Below are positions 1 to 5,916 of a stretch of 34,273 nucleotides of DNA, piece by piece. A program made the translations under genes and the position numbers. Numbering within the stretch: position 1 is the stretch's first letter; each line of letters starts with the position of its first letter. Source of the DNA: a virus; IMG/VR virus record IMGVR_UViG_3300032282_000329, positions 1-34,273 of that record, one strand, 5' to 3'. The notes below the pieces were generated by a model that worked only from the letters and a program-made list of their open reading frames with translations, had not been told where the DNA came from and searched no databases.

Positions 1-237
1 GTTCCTTCTTATACCAACGATATGTACCACGCAGTAGATACAGTTCGTGAAATCAAAGTGATTAAAGAATACTTTGCTACTAGCATTGATGAAGAAAGTA
101 ACCGCTTACTGTCAGAAGACTATCACTTCTGTAAGATTGCACGTCAGGCTGGATTCAGAGTATGGTGCGCTCCTTGGGCCAGCTTTAGTCATACTGGAAC
201 CTATAACTTTAGTGGACAGTTACCAAGACAACCATGA
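1..237 (+). CDS. Glycosyltransferase, C-terminal part (5' end outside window)
   Basis: The frame is open from the first base, so this is the last 78 codons of a longer gene that begins upstream. The visible tail contains LLSEDYHFCKIARQAGFRVW followed by a short stretch ending SHTGTYNF. The SED-Y-FC signature, then an aromatic/Gly/Val strand and H-x-G, is typical of the C-terminal part of GT-A fold glycosyltransferases often encoded by phages; the acidic pair usually sits near the acceptor or catalytic base. Such enzymes transfer sugars to phage DNA, virion proteins or host surface glycans, and the substrate cannot be told here. The stop overlaps the next start as ATGA, so the two genes are probably translationally coupled. 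Family assignment rests only on this tail. Confidence 0.65.
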   Translation, partial: VPSYTNDMYHAVDTVREIKVIKEYFATSIDEESNRLLSEDYHFCKIARQAGFRVWCAPWASFSHTGTYNFSGQLPRQP

Positions 238-440
238 TCAAATGGCTAGGCACGATACTATGCTTGTGTGGTATTTTTCTTACAAGCTTTAATATTTATC
301 CATTAAATATCGTGCTTAGTATTATTGGTAGTACACTGTGGACAATAGCGGGAATTATCCAAAGAGATATACCGTTGTTCTTAGTTGAAGCAGTAGCAGT
401 AGCATTCTATTTGGCCGGAATGATTAACTATTTAAGATGA
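234..440 (+). CDS. Small integral membrane protein
   Basis: A 68-residue protein with three hydrophobic stretches at about residues 4-20, 25-42 and 47-65, separated by short polar turns (NIYPLN and IIQRD), so a two- or three-pass inner membrane protein is likely. The start overlaps the preceding stop by four bases (ATGA). It resembles small DUF6552-like membrane proteins seen in phage genomes, but I recall that family only loosely and no catalytic motif is visible. It sits between a glycosyltransferase and a secreted protein, which would suit a role at the host envelope. That role is inference, and the function is unknown. Confidence 0.6.
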   Translation: MIKWLGTILCLCGIFLTSFNIYPLNIVLSIIGSTLWTIAGIIQRDIPLFLVEAVAVAFYLAGMINYLR

Positions 441-449
441 GGAAAATAA

Positions 450-746
450 ATGAAGAAGATTTTAGCGGGAGCTTTCTGTATTACTTCTATGTCGTTGAAT
501 GCCCAGAGTGTGACGAGCTGGGAGAACTCACCGTACAACTGGAAGAACTCGGAATACAACTACGAAAACAGTTCAGCAAACTGGAGCAATTCTCAATACA
601 ACTGGAAAAACAGTGAGTTTAATTACAACTCCAATACTGGGGTTTACGATAATAGCGGCAACCGTGTTGGCTATGAAACAATAACTCCAAGCGGTACAAG
701 AAACTATTACGATAACAACGGCAACCGCCGGGCATACAGCAAATAA
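450..746 (+). CDS. Secreted heptad-repeat protein
   Basis: 98 residues. Residues 1-20 form a clear signal peptide: MKK, a hydrophobic core, then SLNAQS, with cleavage likely after the alanine. Residues 23-57 are five tandem 7-residue units of the form [SN]-[WY]-x-N-S-x-[YFA]; unit 2 (NWKNSEY) and unit 5 (NWKNSEF) are almost identical. The C-terminal part carries two copies of a YDN-x-GNR-x-x-Y motif at about 66-75 and 87-96. The mature protein should be exported to the periplasm and is rich in Asn, Tyr, Trp and Ser with no hydrophobic segment. Similar repeat proteins occur in bacteria and phages without known function. A GAGGAAAA-type ribosome site precedes the ATG. A surface or receptor-masking role is possible but unproven. 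Confidence 0.7.
   Translation: MKKILAGAFCITSMSLNAQSVTSWENSPYNWKNSEYNYENSSANWSNSQYNWKNSEFNYNSNTGVYDNSGNRVGYETITPSGTRNYYDNNGNRRAYSK
516..620 (+). repeat. Five 21-bp coding repeats (7-residue units)
   Basis: Five consecutive 21-base units encode SWENSPY, NWKNSEY, NYENSSA, NWSNSQY and NWKNSEF. The protein pattern is kept while codons differ between units (for example AAG/AAA for Lys and AGC/TCT/TCG for Ser), so the copies are old or under protein-level selection. Confidence 0.8.
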
Positions 747-752
747 GAGGAA

Positions 753-914
753 ATGATGATTGACTATTCAGAAACTATACTTGAACTTAAAACAGGCGAG
801 AAGGAACTTAGCAAACTATTGCAACAGCGTGACTTTCCTAAAGCTTGGGACAAGTGCAATGACTTGATTATTGCGTTGATTGATCTGAAATGTTGGTTGG
901 ATAAAAACAAATGA
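753..914 (+). CDS. Small hypothetical protein (53 aa)
   Basis: This short frame fills the gap between the secreted repeat protein and the nuclease gene. It starts with ATGATG just downstream of AGAGG and ends in an ATGA overlap with the next start, the usual arrangement in this operon. The product (MMIDYSETILELK onward) is one or two amphipathic helices with alternating charged and leucine residues, two cysteines and no membrane segment. Nothing in it identifies a function. Its placement directly ahead of the nuclease and the coupled stop/start support that it is real. Confidence 0.6.
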   Translation: MMIDYSETILELKTGEKELSKLLQQRDFPKAWDKCNDLIIALIDLKCWLDKNK

Positions 915-1786
915 AAATAACTAACAAGTTTGGTCTGCCACAGACTATCGTCAACGCATTAGAGCGCCCTACCTACAGCAAAGGTAAAGCACATCTATCT
1001 GCAACCGAGCTGCTCAATAGCCCGCAGATCGTGGTGTTACGCAAGCAACACTTGGATGAGCTGGAGTCTGATGCATCCGATATGGTGTGGTCTTTGTTTG
1101 GCAGCGCAGTCCATCACATTCTTGAACAAGGCGGTGATGATAACCATTTAGTAGAAGAGCGCCTCCATGCTGAGATGGATGGTTGGAATATCTCCGGTGC
1201 AATTGATCTACAGATCATTCATCCAGACGGTATAGAGATTAACGATTACAAGACGGTAGGCGTCTACGGAGTGATGAATGAGAAAAAGGAATGGGAAGAG
1301 CAACTTAACATTTATGCTTGGTTGGTCGAGGCGGTCAAGAAAACGCCCGTCACTGCTCTCAAGATTGTGGCTATTATCCGCGACTGGAATAGGCGTGATT
1401 CTAATACTCGTGCTGGATATCCTGCAGCTCCTGTGGCGGTCATTGATATTCCTTTGTGGAGTATGCAAAGACGTGAAGAATATGTGCGTGACCGCATTCA
1501 TGCCCACTCCGAAGCATTATTCGCTATGGAAACGGGAGCAGATATACCGCCGTGTACGCCCGAAGACTGCTGGGAAAAGCCAACAACCTACGCCGTCAAA
1601 AAAGAAGGCGGAGTAAGGGCAAAGATTGTTTGTGCTTCTAATGAAGAGGCCAAGGAAGAACTAGAGAAAGCTGGCAAAGGGTATTTTATAGAGACCAGAC
1701 TCGGTGAAAGAACCCGTTGTGCTAACTACTGTCAGGTTAGTCAATGGTGTGAGCAGTACAAATCTTATTTAACAGAGGAGAAGTAA
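911..1786 (+). CDS. PD-(D/E)XK nuclease superfamily protein (Cas4/RecB-like)
   Basis: 291 residues. The nuclease core is readable in order: GSAVHHILE (64-72) gives the N-terminal histidine, GAIDLQ (96-101) gives the metal-binding Asp99, INDYKT (110-115) gives the D-x-K pair (Asp112, Lys114), and QLNIYAWL (131-138) gives the QxxxY motif of RecB-type nucleases. The C-terminus has Cys270, Cys274 and Cys280, with Cys215 and Cys220 further upstream, which resembles the iron-sulphur cluster arrangement of Cas4/AddB-like nucleases, though the spacing is not canonical. Such proteins cut or resect DNA ends. Lying in one operon with a single-strand annealing protein, it probably supplies 5' or 3' resection for phage recombination. 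The ATG overlaps the preceding stop. Strand polarity of cleavage cannot be told. Confidence 0.85.
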   Translation: MKITNKFGLPQTIVNALERPTYSKGKAHLSATELLNSPQIVVLRKQHLDELESDASDMVWSLFGSAVHHILEQGGDDNHLVEERLHAEMDGWNISGAIDLQIIHPDGIEINDYKTVGVYGVMNEKKEWEEQLNIYAWLVEAVKKTPVTALKIVAIIRDWNRRDSNTRAGYPAAPVAVIDIPLWSMQRREEYVRDRIHAHSEALFAMETGADIPPCTPEDCWEKPTTYAVKKEGGVRAKIVCASNEEAKEELEKAGKGYFIETRLGERTRCANYCQVSQWCEQYKSYLTEEK

Positions 1787-1788
1787 AA

Positions 1789-1995
1789 ATGCAAAGACGT
1801 AAAGAAAGTAAACATACACCAATCGTAACTGGTCAGTTAAGCGAAGAGCTTGGAATCGTGGTTAGCAAAGAATTTATTATTCGTACACTACGGGTTAAGC
1901 CATTCCTTGAAACCAAGACTACTGCTTATTGGGATGATGTGCCTTTAATTAGAGCCAAACTTGGTTCTTATTTCACTAGAACTTCAAAGTTATAA
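1789..1995 (+). CDS. Small hypothetical protein, possible helix-turn-helix
   Basis: 68 residues, preceded by GAGGAG inside the end of the nuclease gene and separated from its stop by two bases. The middle part (SEELGIVVSKEFIIRTLRV, then AYWDDVPLIRAKLGSYF) has the look of a small MerR/excisionase-like winged helix: a recognition-type helix followed by a YW-x-x-VP-x-I segment. This is only a resemblance in pattern. The protein is basic at its N-terminus. If it binds DNA, it could regulate the early operon or take part in recombination. No firm family. Confidence 0.55.
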   Translation: MQRRKESKHTPIVTGQLSEELGIVVSKEFIIRTLRVKPFLETKTTAYWDDVPLIRAKLGSYFTRTSKL

Positions 1996-2005
1996 GGAGA
2001 TTGCT

Positions 2006-2209
2006 ATGAGCGATTATATGGCAACCATTATGGCTGCAGTTGAAAAAGGCACTATCAAAGGTGGATTGCTTATGCCACAAGTTGCACATGATAGTTGGTG
2101 CAAAATTAACAAAGGCAAGGCATGCAACTGTCATCCAGAAATATCTGTGGAAACAGAAGATGGTTTGGTTTATTTGAATGATGACGGTAGTGTTAAAAAG
2201 AAAATCTAG
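2006..2209 (+). CDS. Conserved small phage protein with C-x-C-H motif
   Basis: 67 residues from the ATG at 2006, chosen because TAAGGAG lies seven bases upstream; the longer frame from 1961 would overlap the previous gene and lacks such a site. The centre reads HDSWCKINKGKACNCHPEIS. The H-D-x-W-C ... C-x-C-x-PE pattern recurs in small phage proteins of unknown function, and the three Cys plus His could hold one zinc. The C-terminus is a short beta-like segment, then lysines. A role in DNA or protein binding is possible but not shown. Confidence 0.65.
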   Translation: MSDYMATIMAAVEKGTIKGGLLMPQVAHDSWCKINKGKACNCHPEISVETEDGLVYLNDDGSVKKKI

Positions 2210-2217
2210 GAGGAAGT

Positions 2218-2439
2218 ATGTTTAACCAAATGTTAAAAGCTTTTGAGCGTGAGTTTATTGGTCAATCTAAGACTTGGGAACCAGTTAGTGACTCTATCTA
2301 CCATGGCCGTATGTCTGATGCAGAGATTGAGGCAATGCGGGCGCGTAATGAAGAGGCCATTAAAAAGTGCATTAAAGAAATGGGCGATAAGTGGGTTCTT
2401 CATAAGTCACATCAGGTGCAAAGAAATGTCAGCGAATGA
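2218..2439 (+). CDS. Hypothetical protein
   Basis: 73 residues with a strong AGGAGGA Shine-Dalgarno six bases before the ATG. The sequence is mostly helical and charged (SDAEIEAMRARNEEAIKKC in the middle) with no membrane segment or recognised motif. Its 3' end overlaps the DUF3310 gene by 14 bases in another frame. Function unknown. Gene reality is supported by the ribosome site and the tight packing. Confidence 0.6.
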   Translation: MFNQMLKAFEREFIGQSKTWEPVSDSIYHGRMSDAEIEAMRARNEEAIKKCIKEMGDKWVLHKSHQVQRNVSE

Positions 2440-2644
2440 TAGCCAAGTAGGTGGTAGCCATTACAAAGGTAAAGCAATACAGCCTTGGGATTACATTGTT
2501 GCCAATAACCTTGGATACCTAGAGGGGAATGTTGTGAAATACATTTCCCGCTGGAAAGAGAAGGGTGGCATAGATGACTTGCGTAAAGTATTGCATTACA
2601 CACAGAAGTTAATAGAAGTAGCAACCAAAGAGGAAATGAAGTAA
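2426..2644 (+). CDS. DUF3310 family protein
   Basis: 72 residues from the ATG at 2426 (MSANDSQVGGSHY). A longer open frame exists upstream but has no ribosome site and no family similarity. The sequence matches DUF3310: HY-x-G-x-AIQPWDYI, then a Gly-x-LEGNVVKYISRWK block, then KGGIDDLRK-x-LHY. This family is widespread in phages near replication and recombination genes and is sometimes labelled a nucleotide kinase, but that activity is not established and no P-loop is seen here. The stop TAA shares its last base with the next ATG. Likely an early DNA-metabolism accessory. Confidence 0.85.
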   Translation: MSANDSQVGGSHYKGKAIQPWDYIVANNLGYLEGNVVKYISRWKEKGGIDDLRKVLHYTQKLIEVATKEEMK

Positions 2645-3330
2645 TGGATTATAAAGATCTAAGAAGTATTGATGTATCAAAATATACAGAGAAAAAGAAT
2701 GGATTAACTTATCTCTCTTGGTCGTATGCTGTGGATCAATTGTTACTGGCTGATCCAAAAGCGTATTGGTTTTATTCTGAACCCAAGATTTGGGCAAATG
2801 ATACGGTCATGGTTTTTTGTACCGTGGTGTCTAACGATGTTGCTAGAACCGCTCAATTGCCTGTTATGGACTACAAGAATAAATCTATATCCAACCCTGA
2901 TTCATGGGCAGTTAACACGGCTATGCAACGCTGCTTGGCTAAGGCAATTGCTCTACATGGAATCGGGTTATACATTTACAACGGCGAAGATGTCCCTCCA
3001 GACCTAGGAATAGATGTCAAGATAAACACGGTTACTCAACAAGAACCGAAGGTTGTCTCGCCACCCAAAAAAGAAGCACCTACCAAGGCACCAGTCAAGG
3101 TAGCGCTGCCCGGAGAATGGACATTAAAACCTATTGGAGATGACTTTATTGAGTCATTGCAGGTTGGCCTTGATGCCATGCTTCAACTAGCCACATCACC
3201 TGATGATGTAGCCAATATATTCAAAGTCAATAGATCGACATTTGATAAAGCCAAAGAGATGAATGAGCAAGCCTACTCAGACATGATGGCTAAATTTACC
3301 GCAACTAAGAAGTCTTTAACTAAGGAGTAA
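2644..3330 (+). CDS. Sak3/DUF1071-type single-strand annealing protein
   Basis: 228 residues. The first 120 match the DUF1071/Sak3 family of phage single-strand annealing proteins: KNGLTYLSWSYAVD (18-31), QLPVMDYKNKSI near 72-83, and a block with NTAMQRCLAKAIALHG-x-GLYIY-x-GED near 92-117. This family pairs complementary single strands for phage recombination and repair. After about residue 130 comes a Lys/Pro/Ala-rich linker (PPKKEAPTKAPVK) and a helical C-terminal part, probably a partner-binding region as in other annealing proteins. It follows the PD-(D/E)XK nuclease by three genes, forming a plausible exonuclease/annealase set. Its start overlaps the preceding stop by one base. Confidence 0.85.
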   Translation: MDYKDLRSIDVSKYTEKKNGLTYLSWSYAVDQLLLADPKAYWFYSEPKIWANDTVMVFCTVVSNDVARTAQLPVMDYKNKSISNPDSWAVNTAMQRCLAKAIALHGIGLYIYNGEDVPPDLGIDVKINTVTQQEPKVVSPPKKEAPTKAPVKVALPGEWTLKPIGDDFIESLQVGLDAMLQLATSPDDVANIFKVNRSTFDKAKEMNEQAYSDMMAKFTATKKSLTKE

Positions 3331-3333
3331 AAA

Positions 3334-3543
3334 ATGGTAGGAAACTATATTATTTGGGACACGGCAACTGGTATTTATGACGGTGCTTATTCATCAAAAG
3401 AAGCGGCCATCATGCGCTACGAAACAATGTCAAAGGATAGTCCAAGAGGCGGTGGCTGGTGCGTTGTTCAGCTTGTATACCCAGATCATACAAAACTTTC
3501 AGACGAAAAATTTCACGCTAATCAACATATAACACAGGAGTAA
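3334..3543 (+). CDS. Small hypothetical protein
   Basis: 69 residues, with AAGGAG in the end of the previous gene and an ATG four bases after its stop. The sequence begins VGNYIIWDTATGIYDGAY and continues through a helix to WCVVQLVYP, suggesting a small alpha/beta fold with a beta-strand pair. It resembles short unnamed phage proteins of the type Y-x-I-x-D-x-x-x-G in similar positions. There is no catalytic motif. Placement between annealase and a possible DNA-binding protein hints at DNA metabolism, without proof. Confidence 0.6.
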   Translation: MVGNYIIWDTATGIYDGAYSSKEAAIMRYETMSKDSPRGGGWCVVQLVYPDHTKLSDEKFHANQHITQE

Positions 3544-3546
3544 TAC

Positions 3547-3816
3547 ATGGAATATCCAAACAAAGGGTCACTGTTCCCGTCAACAGTTCGTAAGTCTGAT
3601 AAGTCACCAGACTTCTTTGGTAGCGTCAAGATTGACCGTTCTTATCTACGGGATCTGATGGACAAGCACGATGAAGATCTGATTGAGATTAAGTTATCGG
3701 GCTGGAAACGAGAGTCTAAGACTGGCACTCGATTTGTTTCATTGGCTATTGATACATTTGTTAAACCTGATGCTGCACCAGCACCTAAATCACAGGAGAA
3801 AGATCCATGGGAGTAA
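3547..3816 (+). CDS. Small phage protein with acidic DPWE tail (possible ssDNA-binding accessory)
   Basis: 89 residues. The N-terminus (NKGSLFPSTVRKSDKSPDFF) and the later LSGWKRESKTGTRFVSLAI match a widespread short phage protein family with the pattern N-x-G-x-LF ... K-x-PD-[FY]-x-G ... GW ... K-x-G-x-[KR]-[FY]-x-SL, often found beside recombination genes. The predicted strands would fit a small OB-like barrel. The last residues (SQEKDPWE) form an acidic aromatic tip like that of SSB proteins. I infer a single-strand-binding accessory, but the family has no proven role that I know of. Its stop lies inside the next gene. Confidence 0.6.
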   Translation: MEYPNKGSLFPSTVRKSDKSPDFFGSVKIDRSYLRDLMDKHDEDLIEIKLSGWKRESKTGTRFVSLAIDTFVKPDAAPAPKSQEKDPWE

Positions 3817-4082
3817 TCAAAAAGGCAACAGTCGTTGCTAAAACGGCAACTAAAAAACGTGGTCGTCCTGTGGGATCTAAGAACAAAGTTCCATTTCCAA
3901 CTCCTCAAAAACCAGTGGACTGGCAGCAATTATGTATGCGTCTTCAAGAAGCTTTAGCCGCTCAGATTAAAGAAGCAGATTCTTACAAGAAATTGTTTGA
4001 AAATATGGAAGCAAACTCTAAGCCAGTGTCTTTGCTTACTTTTTGGCAACGTGTAAAGCTTGTGTTGACAGGATCATATTAA
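3807..4082 (+). CDS. AT-hook DNA-binding protein
   Basis: 91 residues. The basic N-terminus contains KKRGRPVGSKNK with the RGRP core (residues 18-21), the classic AT-hook that enters the minor groove of AT-rich DNA. It is preceded by a short basic segment and followed by a helical part (DWQQLCMRLQEALAAQIKEA) with heptad-like spacing that could dimerise. The start lies 10 bases inside the preceding gene and its stop shares a base with the next ATG. It could be a nucleoid-like or regulatory protein; which one is not decided by sequence. Confidence 0.7.
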   Translation: MGVIKKATVVAKTATKKRGRPVGSKNKVPFPTPQKPVDWQQLCMRLQEALAAQIKEADSYKKLFENMEANSKPVSLLTFWQRVKLVLTGSY

Positions 4083-4498
4083 TGGAGACTAGTCAGTTTG
4101 AAGCTAAAAAGATAGCTCTCAAGCAGACTAAGGACGGCCATGTACTTACTCTAGCAATCCATCCGGACGAAAGTCCTGATGAGATTCTACGGGACTTTGT
4201 AGGTGCTAGGTACATGGTGGTTATGGTTCGCTTGGGGGATGAGGAAAAGCCTCTGAACCGTGATGAGTATGCTGGCGGTCAGATGGTTAAGCTGGCTGGT
4301 ATGCTTTGTAGGGATAGGAAGTTTTGGGATTATCTATACGAGCAGGGCTTGTTGTTTGAAACCAACGAGGACGCTTGTGTTGAGTGGATAAAGGCTTATT
4401 TAAACATAGGATCTAGGTCTGAACTTAAAACAAACATGGAGGCACAGGGGGCGTTAAAGCTGATCTATGCTGAATACAAGGAATGGAAAAATGACTGA
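4082..4498 (+). CDS. Conserved hypothetical phage protein
   Basis: 138 residues from the ATG at 4082, chosen over an upstream frame because it overlaps the preceding TAA by one base, as elsewhere in the operon. The sequence includes DGHVLTLAIHPDESPDEI, then RDFVGARYMVVMVRLGD, then AGMLCRDRKFWDYL, all strongly reminiscent of a conserved unnamed family found with annealase genes in related phages. It looks like a compact alpha/beta N-terminal domain with a helical C-terminus; no metal or nucleotide site is evident. Function unknown. The conserved neighbourhood suggests DNA replication or recombination. Confidence 0.65.
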   Translation: METSQFEAKKIALKQTKDGHVLTLAIHPDESPDEILRDFVGARYMVVMVRLGDEEKPLNRDEYAGGQMVKLAGMLCRDRKFWDYLYEQGLLFETNEDACVEWIKAYLNIGSRSELKTNMEAQGALKLIYAEYKEWKND

Positions 4499-4778
4499 CG
4501 ATAACTTAGTACCCTATAGTCTGTATTTGCCGCGTAAGCAGATTAATCAACTCAAGGAGATGGCAAAGACCCGTAAGGCCTCTGCCTTTATCCGAGACGC
4601 ATTAATCATGGCGCTGGAAAAGAACGACACCTTTACCAGTGGGTATAACAAAGGACTGCGTGATGCCTGCAAAGTCATCCAAGAAACCAAGGAAGCAGAG
4701 ATGATTTCTATTAAGGGTAAACCCTTGTCTGAAATGTTAATTGAGCAAATTCATATGTTAGAAGAAAATGGAAAATAA
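4491..4778 (+). CDS. Ribbon-helix-helix DNA-binding protein
   Basis: 95 residues from the ATG at 4491, which overlaps the preceding stop by eight bases; an in-frame ATG at 4467 is less likely. Residues 7-13 (VPYSLYL) form the beta-strand of an Arc/MetJ/CopG fold, followed by helix 1 (PRKQINQLKEMAK) and helix 2 (SAFIRDALIMALEK), with the usual FIRDAL signature. The C-terminal part is a further helix rich in Glu and Lys. RHH proteins bind operators as dimers, so this is probably a phage repressor or autoregulator of the early genes. The operator was not identified. Confidence 0.7.
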   Translation: MTDDNLVPYSLYLPRKQINQLKEMAKTRKASAFIRDALIMALEKNDTFTSGYNKGLRDACKVIQETKEAEMISIKGKPLSEMLIEQIHMLEENGK

Positions 4779-4953
4779 AGACCGAGAGTACATGCGCTTC
4801 TTAGCTGCTTGTTTTGCTTTAGTAAATTGTGGAAACCCAGCCGGAGCAGTCAAACTGGCAGACGAACTTATGGAAGAATTAGAAAATGAAAAGACTGTTA
4901 CTGGCGGCATTGTTGATATTGTCCCTAAACGCAAGCGCAGCCGTAGTAGCTGA
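4768..4953 (+). CDS. Small helical hypothetical protein
   Basis: 61 residues starting 11 bases inside the previous gene. It is mainly helical (REYMRFLAACFALVNCG, then AGAVKLADELMEELENEK) and ends in a basic tail, PKRKRSRSS, that could contact nucleic acid. The last 68 bases overlap the start of the next gene in another frame, one of the longest coding overlaps in the window. No family recognised. Confidence 0.55.
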   Translation: MENKDREYMRFLAACFALVNCGNPAGAVKLADELMEELENEKTVTGGIVDIVPKRKRSRSS

Positions 4954-5185
4954 GATGGTGAATCAGGGTGGCGGAACGATAGCGTTGACGGACGCCAAAT
5001 GTAGCAAGATGCAGAATACTTTTGTGGCTTATAGCTATATTAGTAGCGGGCAATCTTTGCTAGGTTGCTGGACATCTGAGGGCAATAGAGTATTTATTCT
5101 GTGGAATGATAATGATCTACGGTCATATCCTTTGGAGCAATTCCGTCAGCCAGCAGGCCGCCAACCATCTAGGAATTCGCTATGA
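4886..5185 (+). CDS. Periplasmic small phage protein with signal peptide
   Basis: 99 residues. MKRLLLAALLILSLNASAAV is a textbook signal peptide with an ASA cleavage site. The mature part has two cysteines (one near AKCSKM, one near LLGCW) able to form a disulphide, and a pattern GG-x-IALTD-x-x-C ... GCW ... N-RVFILWNDND-x-R-x-YP that I associate with exported phage proteins of unknown function. It overlaps the previous gene by 68 bases and ends in ATGA with the next. It would act in the periplasm, perhaps against superinfection or in envelope change; that is inference. Confidence 0.65.
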   Translation: MKRLLLAALLILSLNASAAVVAEMVNQGGGTIALTDAKCSKMQNTFVAYSYISSGQSLLGCWTSEGNRVFILWNDNDLRSYPLEQFRQPAGRQPSRNSL

Positions 5186-5349
5186 CAAACGAAGAGCTAG
5201 AAGAGGTTATACTTAGCCTGAAAGCGGCTGGAGTACCTATGCCGGAGTTTAAAATTTTACCGGACGGGTCATACCTGCTTTATACAAATGGACAAAAAAT
5301 CGGCGATATTACAGTTCATAGCTCAGAACCCCGGAGTGATGTCCGTTGA
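5182..5349 (+). CDS. Small hypothetical protein (55 aa)
   Basis: A short frame linked to the previous gene by an ATGA overlap, encoding MTNEELEEVILSLKAAG, then a beta-like stretch around PDGSYLLYTNGQKIGDITV. The pattern of one helix followed by a short beta hairpin is that of many tiny phage proteins. Its last 62 bases overlap the start of the winged-helix gene in the +1 frame. No function can be given. It closes what would otherwise be a gap of about 100 bases in a fully packed operon. Confidence 0.55.
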   Translation: MTNEELEEVILSLKAAGVPMPEFKILPDGSYLLYTNGQKIGDITVHSSEPRSDVR

Positions 5350-5542
5350 TATTAATGTTGGATTGAGCAGGGCGTCAGTAGGCGCCCATGCTAAAGCGTT
5401 ATTGAACCAAGGATTGTTAATTAAAGATTCATCTGAAGGTTGGCACATAGCTAGTAACTATGTTGCCAGCATAGAACCTAAAGCCATTACACCTATAGAC
5501 ATAGCCGGGGAGTGTATCCGAAAGATGATTGATGTCCAATGA
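5288..5542 (+). CDS. Winged helix-turn-helix protein
   Basis: 84 residues. KKSAILQFIAQNPGVMSVDI forms helix 1 and the start of helix 2, followed by LSRASVGAHAKALLNQGLL as the recognition helix and then a hairpin (IKDSSEGWHIA), the order seen in MarR/ArsR-like winged helices. The C-terminal 25 residues are a linker and a short helix. It would bind duplex DNA, likely as a regulator of early or middle genes. No strong Shine-Dalgarno is visible before the ATG, so translation may depend on coupling to the overlapping upstream gene. Confidence 0.6.
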   Translation: MDKKSAILQFIAQNPGVMSVDINVGLSRASVGAHAKALLNQGLLIKDSSEGWHIASNYVASIEPKAITPIDIAGECIRKMIDVQ

Positions 5543-5834
5543 TCAACGCAAATATTTTTCGAGTCTTGCAGACCTCGGCTGCATACTTTGCAGACATCTC
5601 TCCTACGGGGAGACACCTGCGGAGATACATCATATACGGCGGTTTGGAGGCAAGCGAGATAACTGTAAAGTTATTCCACTCTGCAGAGAGCATCACCGAG
5701 GCGATACCGGTGTTCATGGACTTGGGCATAAACGATTTGAAAAACACTATGGTATTACCGAAATGGAACTATGGGATAGCTCGGAGCAGACCCTACAGGA
5801 CAAGATCCAGAATAGCAAACTCTTTAATAAGTGA
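5532..5834 (+). CDS. Ref-like HNH endonuclease
   Basis: 100 residues from the ATG at 5532, 11 bases inside the previous gene (a TTG directly upstream is less likely). The fold can be read as a treble-clef HNH: C17-x-x-C20, then EIHHIRRFGGKRD with His33 and His34, then PLCREHHRG with Cys51, His54 and His55, then HGLGHKRFEKHYG. The GC-x-x-CR start, PAEIHH, PLC-x-x-HH and the final RFE-x-x-YG are the pattern of the Ref (RecA-dependent nuclease) family known from phage P1. It may nick or cut DNA within RecA filaments to aid recombination. Being last in the early operon with an annealase upstream fits that role. RecA dependence is not shown by sequence. Confidence 0.75.
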   Translation: MSNDQRKYFSSLADLGCILCRHLSYGETPAEIHHIRRFGGKRDNCKVIPLCREHHRGDTGVHGLGHKRFEKHYGITEMELWDSSEQTLQDKIQNSKLFNK

Positions 5835-5874
5835 GAGGGGACGCGAAGAACTCTTGTACGTACTTAATATTTAA

Positions 5875-5901
5875 AGGTGTTAGGACTTTTCCAATCCACC
5901 T
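5875..5901. terminator. Weak hairpin in the convergent intergenic junction
   Basis: Between the ends of the two converging operons (5835-5916) there is an imperfect stem: AGGTG pairs with CACCT, then TT with AA and GGA with TCC around a CTTT loop, with small bulges. Neither strand has a long T-run after it; the minus strand continues CTTTAAATATT. It could act as a weak bidirectional terminator or block converging polymerases. A further 7-base inverted repeat (TGAGAGG/CCTCTCA) encloses it. Confidence 0.3.
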
Positions 5902-5916
5902 CTCAAAATTAGTGTA

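Noticed and set aside
1961-2209. Upstream start at 1961 for the C-x-C-H protein
   Set aside because: It would overlap the preceding gene by 35 bases and has no ribosome site, while TAAGGAG lies seven bases before the ATG at 2006.
2243-2644. Longer 133-residue frame ending at the DUF3310 stop
   Set aside because: Only the last 72 residues match DUF3310; the upstream part is an out-of-frame reading of the gene at 2218..2439.
4043-4498. Start at 4043 for the conserved 138-residue protein
   Set aside because: The TAATG overlap at 4080-4084 is the standard junction in this operon, and the extension reads through the previous gene in another frame.
5539-5874. Plus-strand 111-residue frame overlapping the Ref-like gene
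   Set aside because: The sequence has no domain pattern, while the alternative frame carries a full set of HNH-type Cys and His residues.
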